DNA of 64,000 bases from Duganella sp. BJB480 (lineage in GTDB: Bacteria; Pseudomonadota; Gammaproteobacteria; Burkholderiales; Burkholderiaceae_D). Below, piece after piece: positions 26,718 through 34,382 of this stretch (within the stretch, counting starts at the first letter, position 1; every line of letters starts with the position of its first letter). The stretch is from NCBI GenBank assembly GCA_003416985.1, contig QVIN01000002.1:62001-126000 (forward strand), read 5' to 3'. The translations under genes and the position numbers were made by a program. The notes under the pieces are model-generated. The model made no database searches. It was not told where the DNA came from and was given only the letters and a program-made list of their open reading frames with translations.

Positions 26718-27860
26718 ATGACTGTTCCATCGAAACACGCTGTTCTTCTCTCCCTGGGCCTGGTCCCGGCTCTGGCTTTAGCCCAATCCGCCGCGCCGCC
26801 GGCGGCCACCGACCTTGAGCTGCGCATCGAACGCTGCTCCGTGCTGGGGGACGCCAGCGCCCGCCTGGCGTGCTACGACGCCCTGGCCAAGACCGGCCCC
26901 GCGCTGAAAAGCGTCGGCGGCGCCGCGGTCGGCGTGCCGGATCCCGGCAAGGTCAGCAAGCTGGCCACCGCGTTGACCCAGCCGTCGAGCACCCAGCCGG
27001 ACGAGCCGCCCGCCGCGCCGCTGCTACCGCCCAAGGTGGCCGCCATCACCACCATACCGCCCGAGGACGCCGTCTCGCGCATGGTGCAGTGGTGGGAGCT
27101 GGACCGCTCGGCCAAGCGCGGCGTGTTCAATTTCCGGCCACACCACGACACCTATCTGCTGCTGGCCAATTACAGCACCAGCTCCAATGATGCGCCTTTT
27201 GAGAATTTCACGCCGGCTGGCATCAAATCCCAGCACACGGAGCTGACCTACCAGCTCAGCTTCAAGATGAAGATGATCGAGCAGGCGTTCAAAACCCCGG
27301 TCGACCTGTGGTTCGGCTACACCCAGAACAGCTTCTGGCAGGCCTACAACCGCGCCGCCTCCAGTCCCTTCCGCGAGACCAACTACCAGCCCGAGCTGAT
27401 GCTGACCACGCCGCTGAACCTGAACCTGGGCAGCGCCCTCGACATCCGCTACCTGACCCTGGCCGTGATGCACCAGTCGAACGGGCAAACATCGACGCTG
27501 TCGCGCAGCTGGAACCGGGTGTATGCGGAAGTGGGCGCCGAGCACGGCAAGCTGGCCGCGCAGTTGCGCATTTGGAAGCGGCTGGACAATGCCCGCTCGG
27601 ACAACGACAACATCGACATCGTCGACTACCTTGGACATGGCGACCTGAACCTGAGCTACCGCAGCGACGGCCATGAATTCTCGCTGATGGCGCGCCACAA
27701 CTTCAAGAACGGACGCGGCGCGCTGCAGGCCGGCTGGGCCTACCCGGTGGTCGCCAACCTGAAAGGCTACCTGCAATTGTTCAACGGTTACGGCCAAAGC
27801 CTGATCGACTACAACTACAAGCAAAAGTCGGTGGGCGCCGGCTTCCTGGTCGACTTCTAA
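26718..27860 (+). CDS. pldA: Outer membrane phospholipase A (OMPLA)
   Basis: The 380-residue protein has a signal peptide (1-22) and the OMPLA catalytic signature: H252 and S254 in MHQSNGQ, and N266 in SRSWNRVY, with the same 14-residue His-to-Asn spacing as in the E. coli enzyme. The barrel hydrolyses phospholipids that reach the outer leaflet. Compared with E. coli PldA (about 290 residues) it has an N-terminal extension of about 90 residues. Part of this (LRIERCSVLGDASARLACYD) is a short conserved element of relatives; the rest is Pro/Ala-rich. TAGAAT at 26684-26689 is a possible -10. Confidence 0.92.
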   Translation: MTVPSKHAVLLSLGLVPALALAQSAAPPAATDLELRIERCSVLGDASARLACYDALAKTGPALKSVGGAAVGVPDPGKVSKLATALTQPSSTQPDEPPAAPLLPPKVAAITTIPPEDAVSRMVQWWELDRSAKRGVFNFRPHHDTYLLLANYSTSSNDAPFENFTPAGIKSQHTELTYQLSFKMKMIEQAFKTPVDLWFGYTQNSFWQAYNRAASSPFRETNYQPELMLTTPLNLNLGSALDIRYLTLAVMHQSNGQTSTLSRSWNRVYAEVGAEHGKLAAQLRIWKRLDNARSDNDNIDIVDYLGHGDLNLSYRSDGHEFSLMARHNFKNGRGALQAGWAYPVVANLKGYLQLFNGYGQSLIDYNYKQKSVGAGFLVDF

Positions 27861-27871
27861 CCCCCGCACTG

Positions 27872-27902
27872 CCGCCGTCACCCATTGACAGGCGGTTCTT
27901 TT
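27872..27902 (+). terminator. Probable intrinsic terminator after pldA
   Basis: CCGCC-GTC pairs with GAC-A-GGCGG (one bulged base, 7-base loop), followed by TTCTTTT. It begins 12 bases after the pldA stop and precedes the ArsR operator. Confidence 0.5.
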
Positions 27903-27909
27903 CGCGTTA

Positions 27910-27929
27910 ATTTAACCATATGGTTAAAT
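27910..27929. promoter_or_regulatory. 20-base perfect palindrome overlapping the ArsR start codon (operator)
   Basis: ATTTAACCATATGGTTAAAT is a perfect 20-base palindrome centred on the junction just before the ATG of the ArsR gene (27920), so codons 1-3 (Met-Val-Lys) lie inside it. No Shine-Dalgarno is visible upstream. It is the expected kind of autoregulatory operator for ArsR regulators paired with SRPBCC proteins. Confidence 0.7.
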
Positions 27930-28276
27930 ACGAACATCAACTCGACGCGGTCTTCACCGCCCTGGCCCATCCGGCGCGGCGCGCCATGCTGGCGCGGCTA
28001 GGCAGGGGCGAAGCCACGGTGAGCGAACTGGCGCAGCCGTTCGAGATGTCCATGCCCGCCATCACCAAGCATCTGAAAGTGCTGGAAAAGGCCAACTTGA
28101 TCAGTCGCGGCAAGAATGCGCAATGGCGGCCCTGTCGTCTGGAAAAGGCGAGCCTGGAGACGGCGTCAGGCTGGATAGACGAGCAGCGCAAGATCTGGGA
28201 GTCGCGCCTGGACCGCCTGGAGGATTATCTGCACACACTGGAAAAACAGAAAGGAAACGACGATGGCAACGAATGA
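27920..28276 (+). CDS. ArsR-family transcriptional repressor
   Basis: The 118-residue winged-helix regulator starts MVKYEHQLDAVFTALAHPARRAML, the conserved opening of ArsR proteins that precede AHSA1/SRPBCC genes. The recognition helix region is FEMSMPAITKHLKVLEKANL. No metal-binding Cys motif (ELCVCDL) is present, so it is not a metal sensor of the SmtB type. It likely represses its own operon through the palindrome that covers its start codon. The stop overlaps the SRPBCC gene by 14 bases. Confidence 0.92.
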   Translation: MVKYEHQLDAVFTALAHPARRAMLARLGRGEATVSELAQPFEMSMPAITKHLKVLEKANLISRGKNAQWRPCRLEKASLETASGWIDEQRKIWESRLDRLEDYLHTLEKQKGNDDGNE

Positions 28277-28721
28277 ATCGGAACGTGAACTGGTATTGCA
28301 GCGCGAGCTGCCTTTTGGCCGGGAGCTGATCTGGAAGGCCATGACCGAGCCCGAGCATGTGAACCGGTGGTGGGGGCCGGACGGCTTCCGGAACGAAGAT
28401 GTCAGCATGGACTTCCGCGTCGGCGGCAGCTGGACGTTCGACATGGTGGCGCCTGACGGCACCCGCTATCCCAACCATGCGGTATTCAAGGAAATTACGC
28501 CACCGTCCAGGCTGGTGTATGACCAGGGCTGCGGCAAGCGGATCTGGTTCGAAGCCAGCATCACACTGCAGGAGGTGGGCGGCGGCACCCTCCTCACCCT
28601 GCGCCAGCTATACCCGAACAAGGAATCGCGCGACGAGGTGATCGAAAAGTTCGGCGCCGTCGAAGGCGGCAAGCAGCACCTGGCGAAACTCGAAGCCTAT
28701 CTCAAACAAAACCTGACCTGA
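28263..28721 (+). CDS. SRPBCC / AHSA1-like protein
   Basis: The 152-residue protein has the START-like fold pattern of the AHSA1 family: RELPFGRELIWKAMTEPEHVNRWWGPDGF, followed by FRVGGSWTFDM and the C-terminal helix. (The first phrase spans several motifs; key residues are the WxA...W-W pattern.) These domains bind hydrophobic ligands; the specific ligand is unknown. AGGA is placed seven bases before the ATG, inside the ArsR gene. The ArsR-AHSA1 pair is a very common bacterial unit. Confidence 0.88.
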   Translation: MATNESERELVLQRELPFGRELIWKAMTEPEHVNRWWGPDGFRNEDVSMDFRVGGSWTFDMVAPDGTRYPNHAVFKEITPPSRLVYDQGCGKRIWFEASITLQEVGGGTLLTLRQLYPNKESRDEVIEKFGAVEGGKQHLAKLEAYLKQNLT

Positions 28722-28740
28722 CCCACCGGAGACGCTCACC

Positions 28741-29400
28741 ATGTCACTCGCACTGTACGGCCATCCGTTTTCCGCATACACCCAGAAGGTGCTGATCGCG
28801 CTTTACGAAAACGAGACGCCATTCGAATTCCGTAGCATCGGGCCTGAAACGCCGCAGCACACGGCCGAATGGCTACGGCGCTGGCCGCTGCGCAAATTTC
28901 CGCTGCTGGAGGATGGCGAACGTAACGTCGTCGAAAGCAGCGTCATCATCGAGCACCTGCAGCTCGCCCATCCCGGACCGGTGCGCCTGCTGCCGGCGGA
29001 TCCCTCCGCCGCGCTGGAGGCGCGTTTCATGGATCGCTTTTTCGATCTGCATGTGATGAGCCCGGTGCAGCACGCGGTCGGCGAGGCGCTGACGGGCGAT
29101 GCAGTGAAGAAGGCGGAAGGACTCGCCTATGCGGCAGGCAAGCTGGAAGCCGCCTACGCCTGGCTTGAAGGATATCTGGCCGACAGGGCCTGGGCCGCAG
29201 GCCGGGATTTCACGCTGGCCGACTGCGCCGCCGCGCCTGCCCTGTTCTACGCCGACTGGACCGTGCCGATTGCCGCGCAGTTCCCGCTGCTGCGCGCCTA
29301 CCGTGCCCGGTTGCTGGCGCGCCCATCGTTTGCCCGCGCGGTGGACGAGGCGCGCTGGTTCCGTCCCCACTTCCCGCTGGGCGCGCCGGACCGCGACTGA
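28741..29400 (+). CDS. Glutathione S-transferase family protein
   Basis: The 219-residue protein has an N-terminal thioredoxin-like domain (LALYGHPFSAYTQKVLIAL, with Ser or Tyr as possible activating residue near position 10-13, and the conserved cis-Pro/ES motif as FPLLEDG...VVESSVI). A helical C-terminal domain follows with the N-capping motif FTLADCAAAPAL. It lies 19 bases after the SRPBCC gene with GGAG before the ATG, so it is the third gene of the ArsR operon. The substrate is unknown; detoxification is likely. Confidence 0.9.
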   Translation: MSLALYGHPFSAYTQKVLIALYENETPFEFRSIGPETPQHTAEWLRRWPLRKFPLLEDGERNVVESSVIIEHLQLAHPGPVRLLPADPSAALEARFMDRFFDLHVMSPVQHAVGEALTGDAVKKAEGLAYAAGKLEAAYAWLEGYLADRAWAAGRDFTLADCAAAPALFYADWTVPIAAQFPLLRAYRARLLARPSFARAVDEARWFRPHFPLGAPDRD

Positions 29401-29418
29401 CGCGGCCACCGGCAGGCA

Positions 29419-29619
29419 TCAGCGGCTCGGCGAGCCGCGCAGGATGCGCGCCGGCAGCATGACGATGGCGCGCAACAGCTCGAACACTCCCTCCACGCCG
29501 ATGCCGATCAGGCGGAACGGCAGCGTCAGCAGCCAGAACAGGGGATACAGCACCAGCGCCAGCAAGGCCAGCGGCCAGCACAGGAAAAGCAGACCCAGCC
29601 AAAGAATAAAGCTCAGCAT
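29419..29619 (-). CDS. Small hydrophobic membrane protein
   Basis: The 66-residue protein is almost entirely hydrophobic in its first 40 residues (MLSFILWLGLLFLCWPLALL onward, two membrane segments), with a basic tail ending RILRGSPSR. I do not recognise a family. The reading frame ends 18 bases after the convergent GST stop. A GC-rich hairpin (GCGGCTC-GGC-GAGCCGC) at its 3' end may help termination. Support comes from the membrane-like composition and its fit between neighbours. Confidence 0.55.
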   Translation of the reverse strand: MLSFILWLGLLFLCWPLALLALVLYPLFWLLTLPFRLIGIGVEGVFELLRAIVMLPARILRGSPSR

Positions 29620-29645
29620 ACGACGCTCCCGGAATGAATATTATC

Positions 29646-29651
29646 TATAAT
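29646..29651 (+). promoter_or_regulatory. Possible -10 element
   Basis: A perfect TATAAT precedes the gene at 29750 by about 100 bases. No good -35 is visible 16-18 bases upstream. Confidence 0.35.
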
Positions 29652-29749
29652 GCCACTGTAGTTTGGCGACCGGCCGGGCGCAATTCCCGTGCGACCAGCT
29701 GCGCATAGCCGCGATCAACCGCGCCTTTCATGGGACAAACGGAAAAATA

Positions 29750-31477
29750 ATGCTCAAACCCTGGTATGTGGCGGCCCTGCTCGGCAGCTCCGCTTTGATG
29801 AACGCGCAAGCCCAGCAACAGCCGGCGACGGCCCCCAGCGTGGTGGTGGCCGGCCAGCGCCACGCCTCGCCGTGGTTCCGCGCCGAGAGCCAGCACCTGG
29901 TGGTGTATTCGAACACCAGCAACAGCCAGGTCGCGGACCTGCTCAACCAGCTTGAAAAGCTCGACTACATGCTGCGGCTTTACACCCAGCCCTTCCTCAA
30001 GTCCAGCGGCGCCGAGCCGCGGCTGACGTTCTACTATCACGACGGCGCGGTGGCGTTGAATCCGCTTGGCGTCAGGCAGCCGGCCAACGCCATCGGCCTG
30101 TACAACAGCTGCGCCTCGGGCGTGCAGGGCTACGGCGTGCGCCTCAGCCCGGACGACGAGGAAGGCCTGTCGGCGCTGTACGAGGCCTACACCCGCCACT
30201 TCCTGTACCGCTACACCGACATCCGCGCGCCGATCTCCTTCATCGACGGCATGGCGCACTACTTCGCCAGCGTGCGCTTCACCGACACCGAGATGGTGGT
30301 CGGCCGCACGCCGGCCAGCCTGGGCCGCTACCTGGACTTCCTGGGGAACGGCCACCGCTACAGCCTGGAATACAAGGACGTGCTGGAGCAGAACGACTCG
30401 CGCGGCCAGAACTATGCCTCCACCGCCGGCATCAAGCTGGAGTTCGCCGCCCGCTCCTGGCTGCTGACCCACTACATGCTGTCCACCGACGACAACCGCA
30501 AGCACATGATCGACTACCTGAGCGCGGTCTACCGCGACGTGCCGATCACCGAGGCCTTCGAGCAGGCCTACGGCCTCAAGGTGAGCGAGCTGAGCACCAC
30601 GCTGTGGCGCTACCGGCTGCAAAAGCAGGCGGTGCTGACGGTGCACATTCCCACCCTGCCGGCGGCGGTGATGAACTTCGACACCCTGCCGGAGTCGTCC
30701 GGCGAATTCGTGCTGACGGAGGCGGCGCTCAAGTCCTGCCCCGACCGCAAGACCGGCGAATCGCTGCTGCGCCGGACCGCCGAGGCGGCCGCGCGCTATC
30801 CCGCCAACGCCTACGTCCAGCGCGTGCTCAGCCGCGCGCAGATCGACTGGGGCAATCCGCAGGACGCCATGCCCTACCTGACCTCGGCGGCGGGCAAGCC
30901 GGAGGCCGGCGCGGAAGTGTTTTACCTGCTGGGAGAGGCCCAGCTGCGCCTGAGCCGGACGGAAGCCGCGCGCGCCAGCCTGGCACGCGCGCTGACGCTG
31001 GATCCGAAGTCGGCCGAGGCGGCGTCCGCGCTGTACCAGGCAGGAATGAAGGCCGGCGCCGCGCCGGACGAGGCCACGCTGCAGGCGGCCATCACGGGCT
31101 GGAAGAACGCGCACGAGGTCAACACGCTGGCGCGCCAGGCCGCGCTGGCCTACGCCTACGCGGGCGAGCTGCCCAAGGCACGCAACGCCCTCAAGCTGAT
31201 GGCGCATAACATCCGCGAACCCGAGTTGGCGGCCTGGGCGAAAACCTGGCTGGATAAATTGGCGGCGGGCGTAGGCCAGGCCGAGGTGCTGGCGGAGATG
31301 CGGCTGCAGCCGGCGTCAGGCACGGTGTCGCGCGAATGGACCATCGCCAATTCGATGGTCATGCAGGATGTGGAGTACAACGCCGGCTTGCAGGATGCGC
31401 GCAGCTTCCTCAGCCAGCAAAGCCTCAATCCCTCGAGTCCGGACAAGGCCGTGCAAGCGACCTTCGATACGCGCTAG
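29750..31477 (+). CDS. Secreted TPR protein with DUF1570/peptidase-MA-like region
   Basis: The 575-residue protein has a signal peptide (about 1-25, ending AQAQQQP). The N-terminal half (about 35-290) resembles gluzincin-like DUF1570 proteins: SQHLVVYSNTS opening, a long helix, and a region YEAYTRHFLYR...GMAHYF in which a peptidase would place HExxH. No HExxH is present here, so catalysis is doubtful. The C-terminal half (about 340-540) has TPR-like repeats (AEVFYLLGEAQLRLSRTEAARASLARAL is one unit, quoted only by its span 415-445). It may be a periplasmic scaffold. The ATG at 29750 gives a clean signal peptide. Confidence 0.65.
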   Translation: MLKPWYVAALLGSSALMNAQAQQQPATAPSVVVAGQRHASPWFRAESQHLVVYSNTSNSQVADLLNQLEKLDYMLRLYTQPFLKSSGAEPRLTFYYHDGAVALNPLGVRQPANAIGLYNSCASGVQGYGVRLSPDDEEGLSALYEAYTRHFLYRYTDIRAPISFIDGMAHYFASVRFTDTEMVVGRTPASLGRYLDFLGNGHRYSLEYKDVLEQNDSRGQNYASTAGIKLEFAARSWLLTHYMLSTDDNRKHMIDYLSAVYRDVPITEAFEQAYGLKVSELSTTLWRYRLQKQAVLTVHIPTLPAAVMNFDTLPESSGEFVLTEAALKSCPDRKTGESLLRRTAEAAARYPANAYVQRVLSRAQIDWGNPQDAMPYLTSAAGKPEAGAEVFYLLGEAQLRLSRTEAARASLARALTLDPKSAEAASALYQAGMKAGAAPDEATLQAAITGWKNAHEVNTLARQAALAYAYAGELPKARNALKLMAHNIREPELAAWAKTWLDKLAAGVGQAEVLAEMRLQPASGTVSREWTIANSMVMQDVEYNAGLQDARSFLSQQSLNPSSPDKAVQATFDTR

Positions 31478-31487
31478 GCGGCCCTGC

Positions 31488-31736
31488 TTACTGGCCGACG
31501 CAGATAATCTTGGTCACGTACTCTTTGGCGTTGGGCTTCTTGTTGTTGGCCCACGCCACCGCCTGATTGGCTTCGTCGATGGTCAACACCGAGGCCTTCT
31601 CTTTGGACTTGATGAAGGAGACGCCCTCGAAGACGCCGTCCTTGCTGCGCATGACTTTGGCGAACACGGGCGGCTTGGTCTCGCCGTCGGAGATTTTGTT
31701 CTGCTGGATGAGGTAGCGCTGGTCGATCTTTTCCAT
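31488..31736 (-). CDS. Small hypothetical cytosolic protein
   Basis: The 82-residue protein (MEKIDQRYLIQQNKISDG...) has mixed alpha/beta composition, no signal peptide or membrane segment, and a C-terminal Cys in KIICVGQ. I do not recognise it. Its codon use is like that of neighbours, and it ends 10 bases from the convergent stop of the upstream gene, which favours a real gene. Confidence 0.55.
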   Translation of the reverse strand: MEKIDQRYLIQQNKISDGETKPPVFAKVMRSKDGVFEGVSFIKSKEKASVLTIDEANQAVAWANNKKPNAKEYVTKIICVGQ

Positions 31737-31795
31737 ATATTTCTTTCTGCAAAAGACGAAATATACGCTTCGGAACGACCCGCGTGAAGGGCTAT

Positions 31796-32719
31796 TTAAG
31801 CGAAGGCCGGCACGTAGCTGGCCGGTTGCAGCGCCGCTTCGTACAGGATCTCCGCGCGCAGCGAGGCCTGCAGCGATGGAATCGAGCCACCGGCGCGATA
31901 CTGGAAGCTCACTTGCAGCACGTCGCCCTCGCGCGCCTTGACCGGATTGGCCAGCGGCAGCGTCATGTAGTGGTTGAGCCAGTCGATGGTGGTCGAACGC
32001 TCGGACACCACGGCCAAAATGTTCTTGGTCACGAAGCGCATGGCGTTGATCTCACCATTGCGCTCGACCACGAACTTGCCCTGCCACGCATAGGTCAGGT
32101 CGTTGGGCTGGTTGAAGTCGATGATGCTGTACACGGCCGGCTGCGCCAGTTCCACCGTTCCGGGATAAATCACATTGGTTTCCTGGAACTGCACGATGGG
32201 CGCGTAGAAGCCCTCGAAATCATATTCCTGCTGCAGCGGCTGGACCGCCATGATGACCGCCTCGGGCAGGAACACCGGCAGCGGGCCGCCGAAGCGCTCG
32301 GTATAGCGGCGCTTGAACGACTCGATCACCTCCACCTGCTTCTCGCGCAGCATGCCGACATGGATCATCTCGCAGATGACGACATCGACCGGCTCCGGCG
32401 GCAGGTATTCGAAGGCGTCGGCGTGGACCACCTCGACCTTTTCGCCGTTGGGGTTCAGCGCCAGCATCTTGCGCGCTTCCTTGACCATGTCGGGATTGAA
32501 CTCGACGCAATACACCTTGTCCGCCTTGGCCGCCGCGAACCATGACAGCACGCCGGTGCCGCCGCCCAGCTCCAGCACCTTGGCGCCGGGCTTGACCGCG
32601 TAGTCGATGGCCGACTTGAAGCCGTGCATGCGGTTTTGGTCCATCAGCATGTTGTGATGGTAGTGGACTGGAATGAATTGCCCCAGATAGCAGCTTTCAA
32701 TCTCGCGTTCGTTCAGCAT
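31796..32719 (-). CDS. PRMT-like class I SAM-dependent methyltransferase
   Basis: The 307-residue protein has the features of protein arginine methyltransferases. There is a substrate/SAM helix H22-N-M-L-M-D-Q-N-R30, comparable with the H-x2-ML-x-D-x2-R motif of PRMTs; motif I VLELGGGTGVLSWFAA (48-63); the acidic end of strand 2 (VEFN); and a double-Glu loop with E117 and E126 (CEMIHVGMLRE), spaced nine residues as in PRMT1. A beta-rich C-terminal half contains TIDW, in the place of the THW loop. Bacterial PRMT-like proteins are uncommon and their substrates mostly unknown. A leader hairpin-like repeat lies 20 bases before the start. Confidence 0.75.
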   Translation of the reverse strand: MLNEREIESCYLGQFIPVHYHHNMLMDQNRMHGFKSAIDYAVKPGAKVLELGGGTGVLSWFAAAKADKVYCVEFNPDMVKEARKMLALNPNGEKVEVVHADAFEYLPPEPVDVVICEMIHVGMLREKQVEVIESFKRRYTERFGGPLPVFLPEAVIMAVQPLQQEYDFEGFYAPIVQFQETNVIYPGTVELAQPAVYSIIDFNQPNDLTYAWQGKFVVERNGEINAMRFVTKNILAVVSERSTTIDWLNHYMTLPLANPVKAREGDVLQVSFQYRAGGSIPSLQASLRAEILYEAALQPASYVPAFA

Positions 32720-32738
32720 GGATATCCTTGGTTGATGA

Positions 32739-32760
32739 GCATTGCGTCTGGGAGCAATGC
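32739..32760. repeat. Inverted repeat in methyltransferase leader
   Basis: GCATTGC (32739-32745) and GCAATGC (32754-32760) form perfect 7-base arms around an 8-base centre, 20 bases upstream of the minus-strand ATG at 32719. It could be an operator or leader stem-loop. Confidence 0.35.
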
Positions 32761-32855
32761 ATGGGAACCATTATCGTCAACAATGCGGACCAACCAAGCG
32801 GGGAACTACGCGCCAAAAACCCGCCAATTCGGGCGTTGTCAATTCTGCATGCGGG

Positions 32856-33527
32856 TTAGCGCTTTGCCTTCGCAGCCAAGTGGGCTTCGATGGTTTTCGT
32901 GATCCAGGGCTTGTCGGCCTTGGTCGCGAACTCGGCGGCGGTCTGGTGGAAGCCGCCGTCTTTCAGGGTCGCGTCGGCGCCCTGCTCCAGCAATAACTCC
33001 ACGACTTTCTCCTGGCCCTCGCGGGCGGCGATCATCAGCGGCGTCATGCCGGATGGGGCTTCGGCGTCGATGTAGGCGTGGTGCTCCAGCAGGATGCCGG
33101 TGATCTCGGTGCTGCCGGCCGCCGCCGCGTAGTGCAAGGCGGTCCAGCCCTTTTGGTTGACTTGCGCGCCGCGCTTGATCATGTCCAGCACGGTGGCCTT
33201 GCTTTGACGGAAAGCCGCCATCATCAACGCGGTATTGCCGTTGGGCGCCTTGGCTTCCAGGTCGATGCCGGGCTGATCCATCAGCAAAGTGGCGACGCGA
33301 TAAGCCTCGTAGCGCATCGCGACGATCAGCGCGGTCTCGCCGCCCGGCTCGCGCAGATTCGGACTCAGCCCGCGTTCCAGCAGCTTTTTAACGCCGGAGA
33401 CGTTGTCCAGCTGGATGGCGCGGAAGAGGTCGACCTCGTCGTCGGTCTGCTCGACCGCCAGCGCGGGGATCGTCAGGGTGGCGGCAATGGCCGTCAGAAG
33501 CAAGCGGCGTTTGGAGAGAATCGACAT
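32856..33527 (-). CDS. Secreted ankyrin-repeat protein
   Basis: The 223-residue protein has a signal peptide (RRLLLTAIAATLTIPALA, ending near residue 24) and about five ankyrin repeats (from residue 32 to 205), with units such as GETALIVAMRYE, GNTALMMAAFRQ, GWTALHYAAAAG and GMTPLMIAAREG. It is likely periplasmic and protein-binding. It lies seven bases downstream of tatD on the same strand, the usual place of such a gene in this cluster in related beta-proteobacteria. Confidence 0.88.
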   Translation of the reverse strand: MSILSKRRLLLTAIAATLTIPALAVEQTDDEVDLFRAIQLDNVSGVKKLLERGLSPNLREPGGETALIVAMRYEAYRVATLLMDQPGIDLEAKAPNGNTALMMAAFRQSKATVLDMIKRGAQVNQKGWTALHYAAAAGSTEITGILLEHHAYIDAEAPSGMTPLMIAAREGQEKVVELLLEQGADATLKDGGFHQTAAEFATKADKPWITKTIEAHLAAKAKR

Positions 33528-33534
33528 TAGGAAA

Positions 33535-34314
33535 TCACGCTACCACATTGAATAGTTTGAAGAAATTGGCGGTCGTCTGTTCGGCGACCTGCTCCACCGG
33601 GATGCCTTTGAGCTTGGCGATGTACTCGCCGACGTGGGCCACGAAGCCCGGCTCGTTCATCTTGCCGCGATGCGGCATCGGCGCCAGGTAGGGCGAATCC
33701 GTCTCGATCAGGATGCGCTCCAGCGGCACTTCCAGCGCCACCGCCTGCAGATCCTTGGCGCTCTTGAAGGTCACGATGCCGGAGAACGAAATGTAGAAAC
33801 CCATCTCGATGGCCGCGCGCGCCACTTCCAGCGATTCGGTAAAGCAGTGCATCACGCCGGCCACGCCGCCCGCCTCCGTTCCGGCGCCCTCTTCGCGCAT
33901 GATGCGGATGGTGTCTTCGCTGGCGCTGCGAGTGTGAATAATCAAGGGCTTGCGCGTGATTCTTGATGCTTTGATGTGGGTGCGGAAGCGCTCGCGCTGC
34001 CACTCCAGGTCGCCCTGCAGGCGGAAATAATCCAGCCCCGTCTCGCCGATGGCGATGATCTTCGGGTCGTCGGCCAGCGCCACGAGTTGTTCGACGGTCG
34101 GTTCGGGCGTGTCCTCGTAATCCGGATGCACGCCGACCGAGGCGTAGATGTGCGGATACTCGTGGGCCAGCGCCAGCACTTGTGGAAAATCCGGCAAATC
34201 GACCGACACGCACAGCGCGTGGGTGACCTTGTTGTCGGCCATCTTGGCCAGGATTTCGGGCATGCGAGCAGCCAGCTCGGGGAAATTGATGTGGCAGTGG
34301 GAATCGATAAACAT
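33535..34314 (-). CDS. TatD-family metal-dependent hydrolase
   Basis: The 259-residue TIM-barrel protein starts MFIDSHCHINFPEL, with the H6-x-H8 metal pair, and has the further signatures IGETGLDYFR, KPLIIHTRSA, GVMHCFTE and ILIETDSPYLAP. TatD proteins are magnesium-dependent nucleases or deoxyribonucleases; the name reflects old linkage to Tat genes, not function in export. The ATG at 34314 fits the family length; a longer frame adds 16 unrelated residues. It belongs to the tmk-holB-pilZ-tatD block, although two other genes now separate it from pilZ. Confidence 0.92.
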   Translation of the reverse strand: MFIDSHCHINFPELAARMPEILAKMADNKVTHALCVSVDLPDFPQVLALAHEYPHIYASVGVHPDYEDTPEPTVEQLVALADDPKIIAIGETGLDYFRLQGDLEWQRERFRTHIKASRITRKPLIIHTRSASEDTIRIMREEGAGTEAGGVAGVMHCFTESLEVARAAIEMGFYISFSGIVTFKSAKDLQAVALEVPLERILIETDSPYLAPMPHRGKMNEPGFVAHVGEYIAKLKGIPVEQVAEQTTANFFKLFNVVA

Positions 34315-34382
34315 GCCGTGATTGTAACCCAAGCGCGCCTGGCCTAGAATCGGCGTTCCCAATCAATTCAAGAGTCCGCCTG

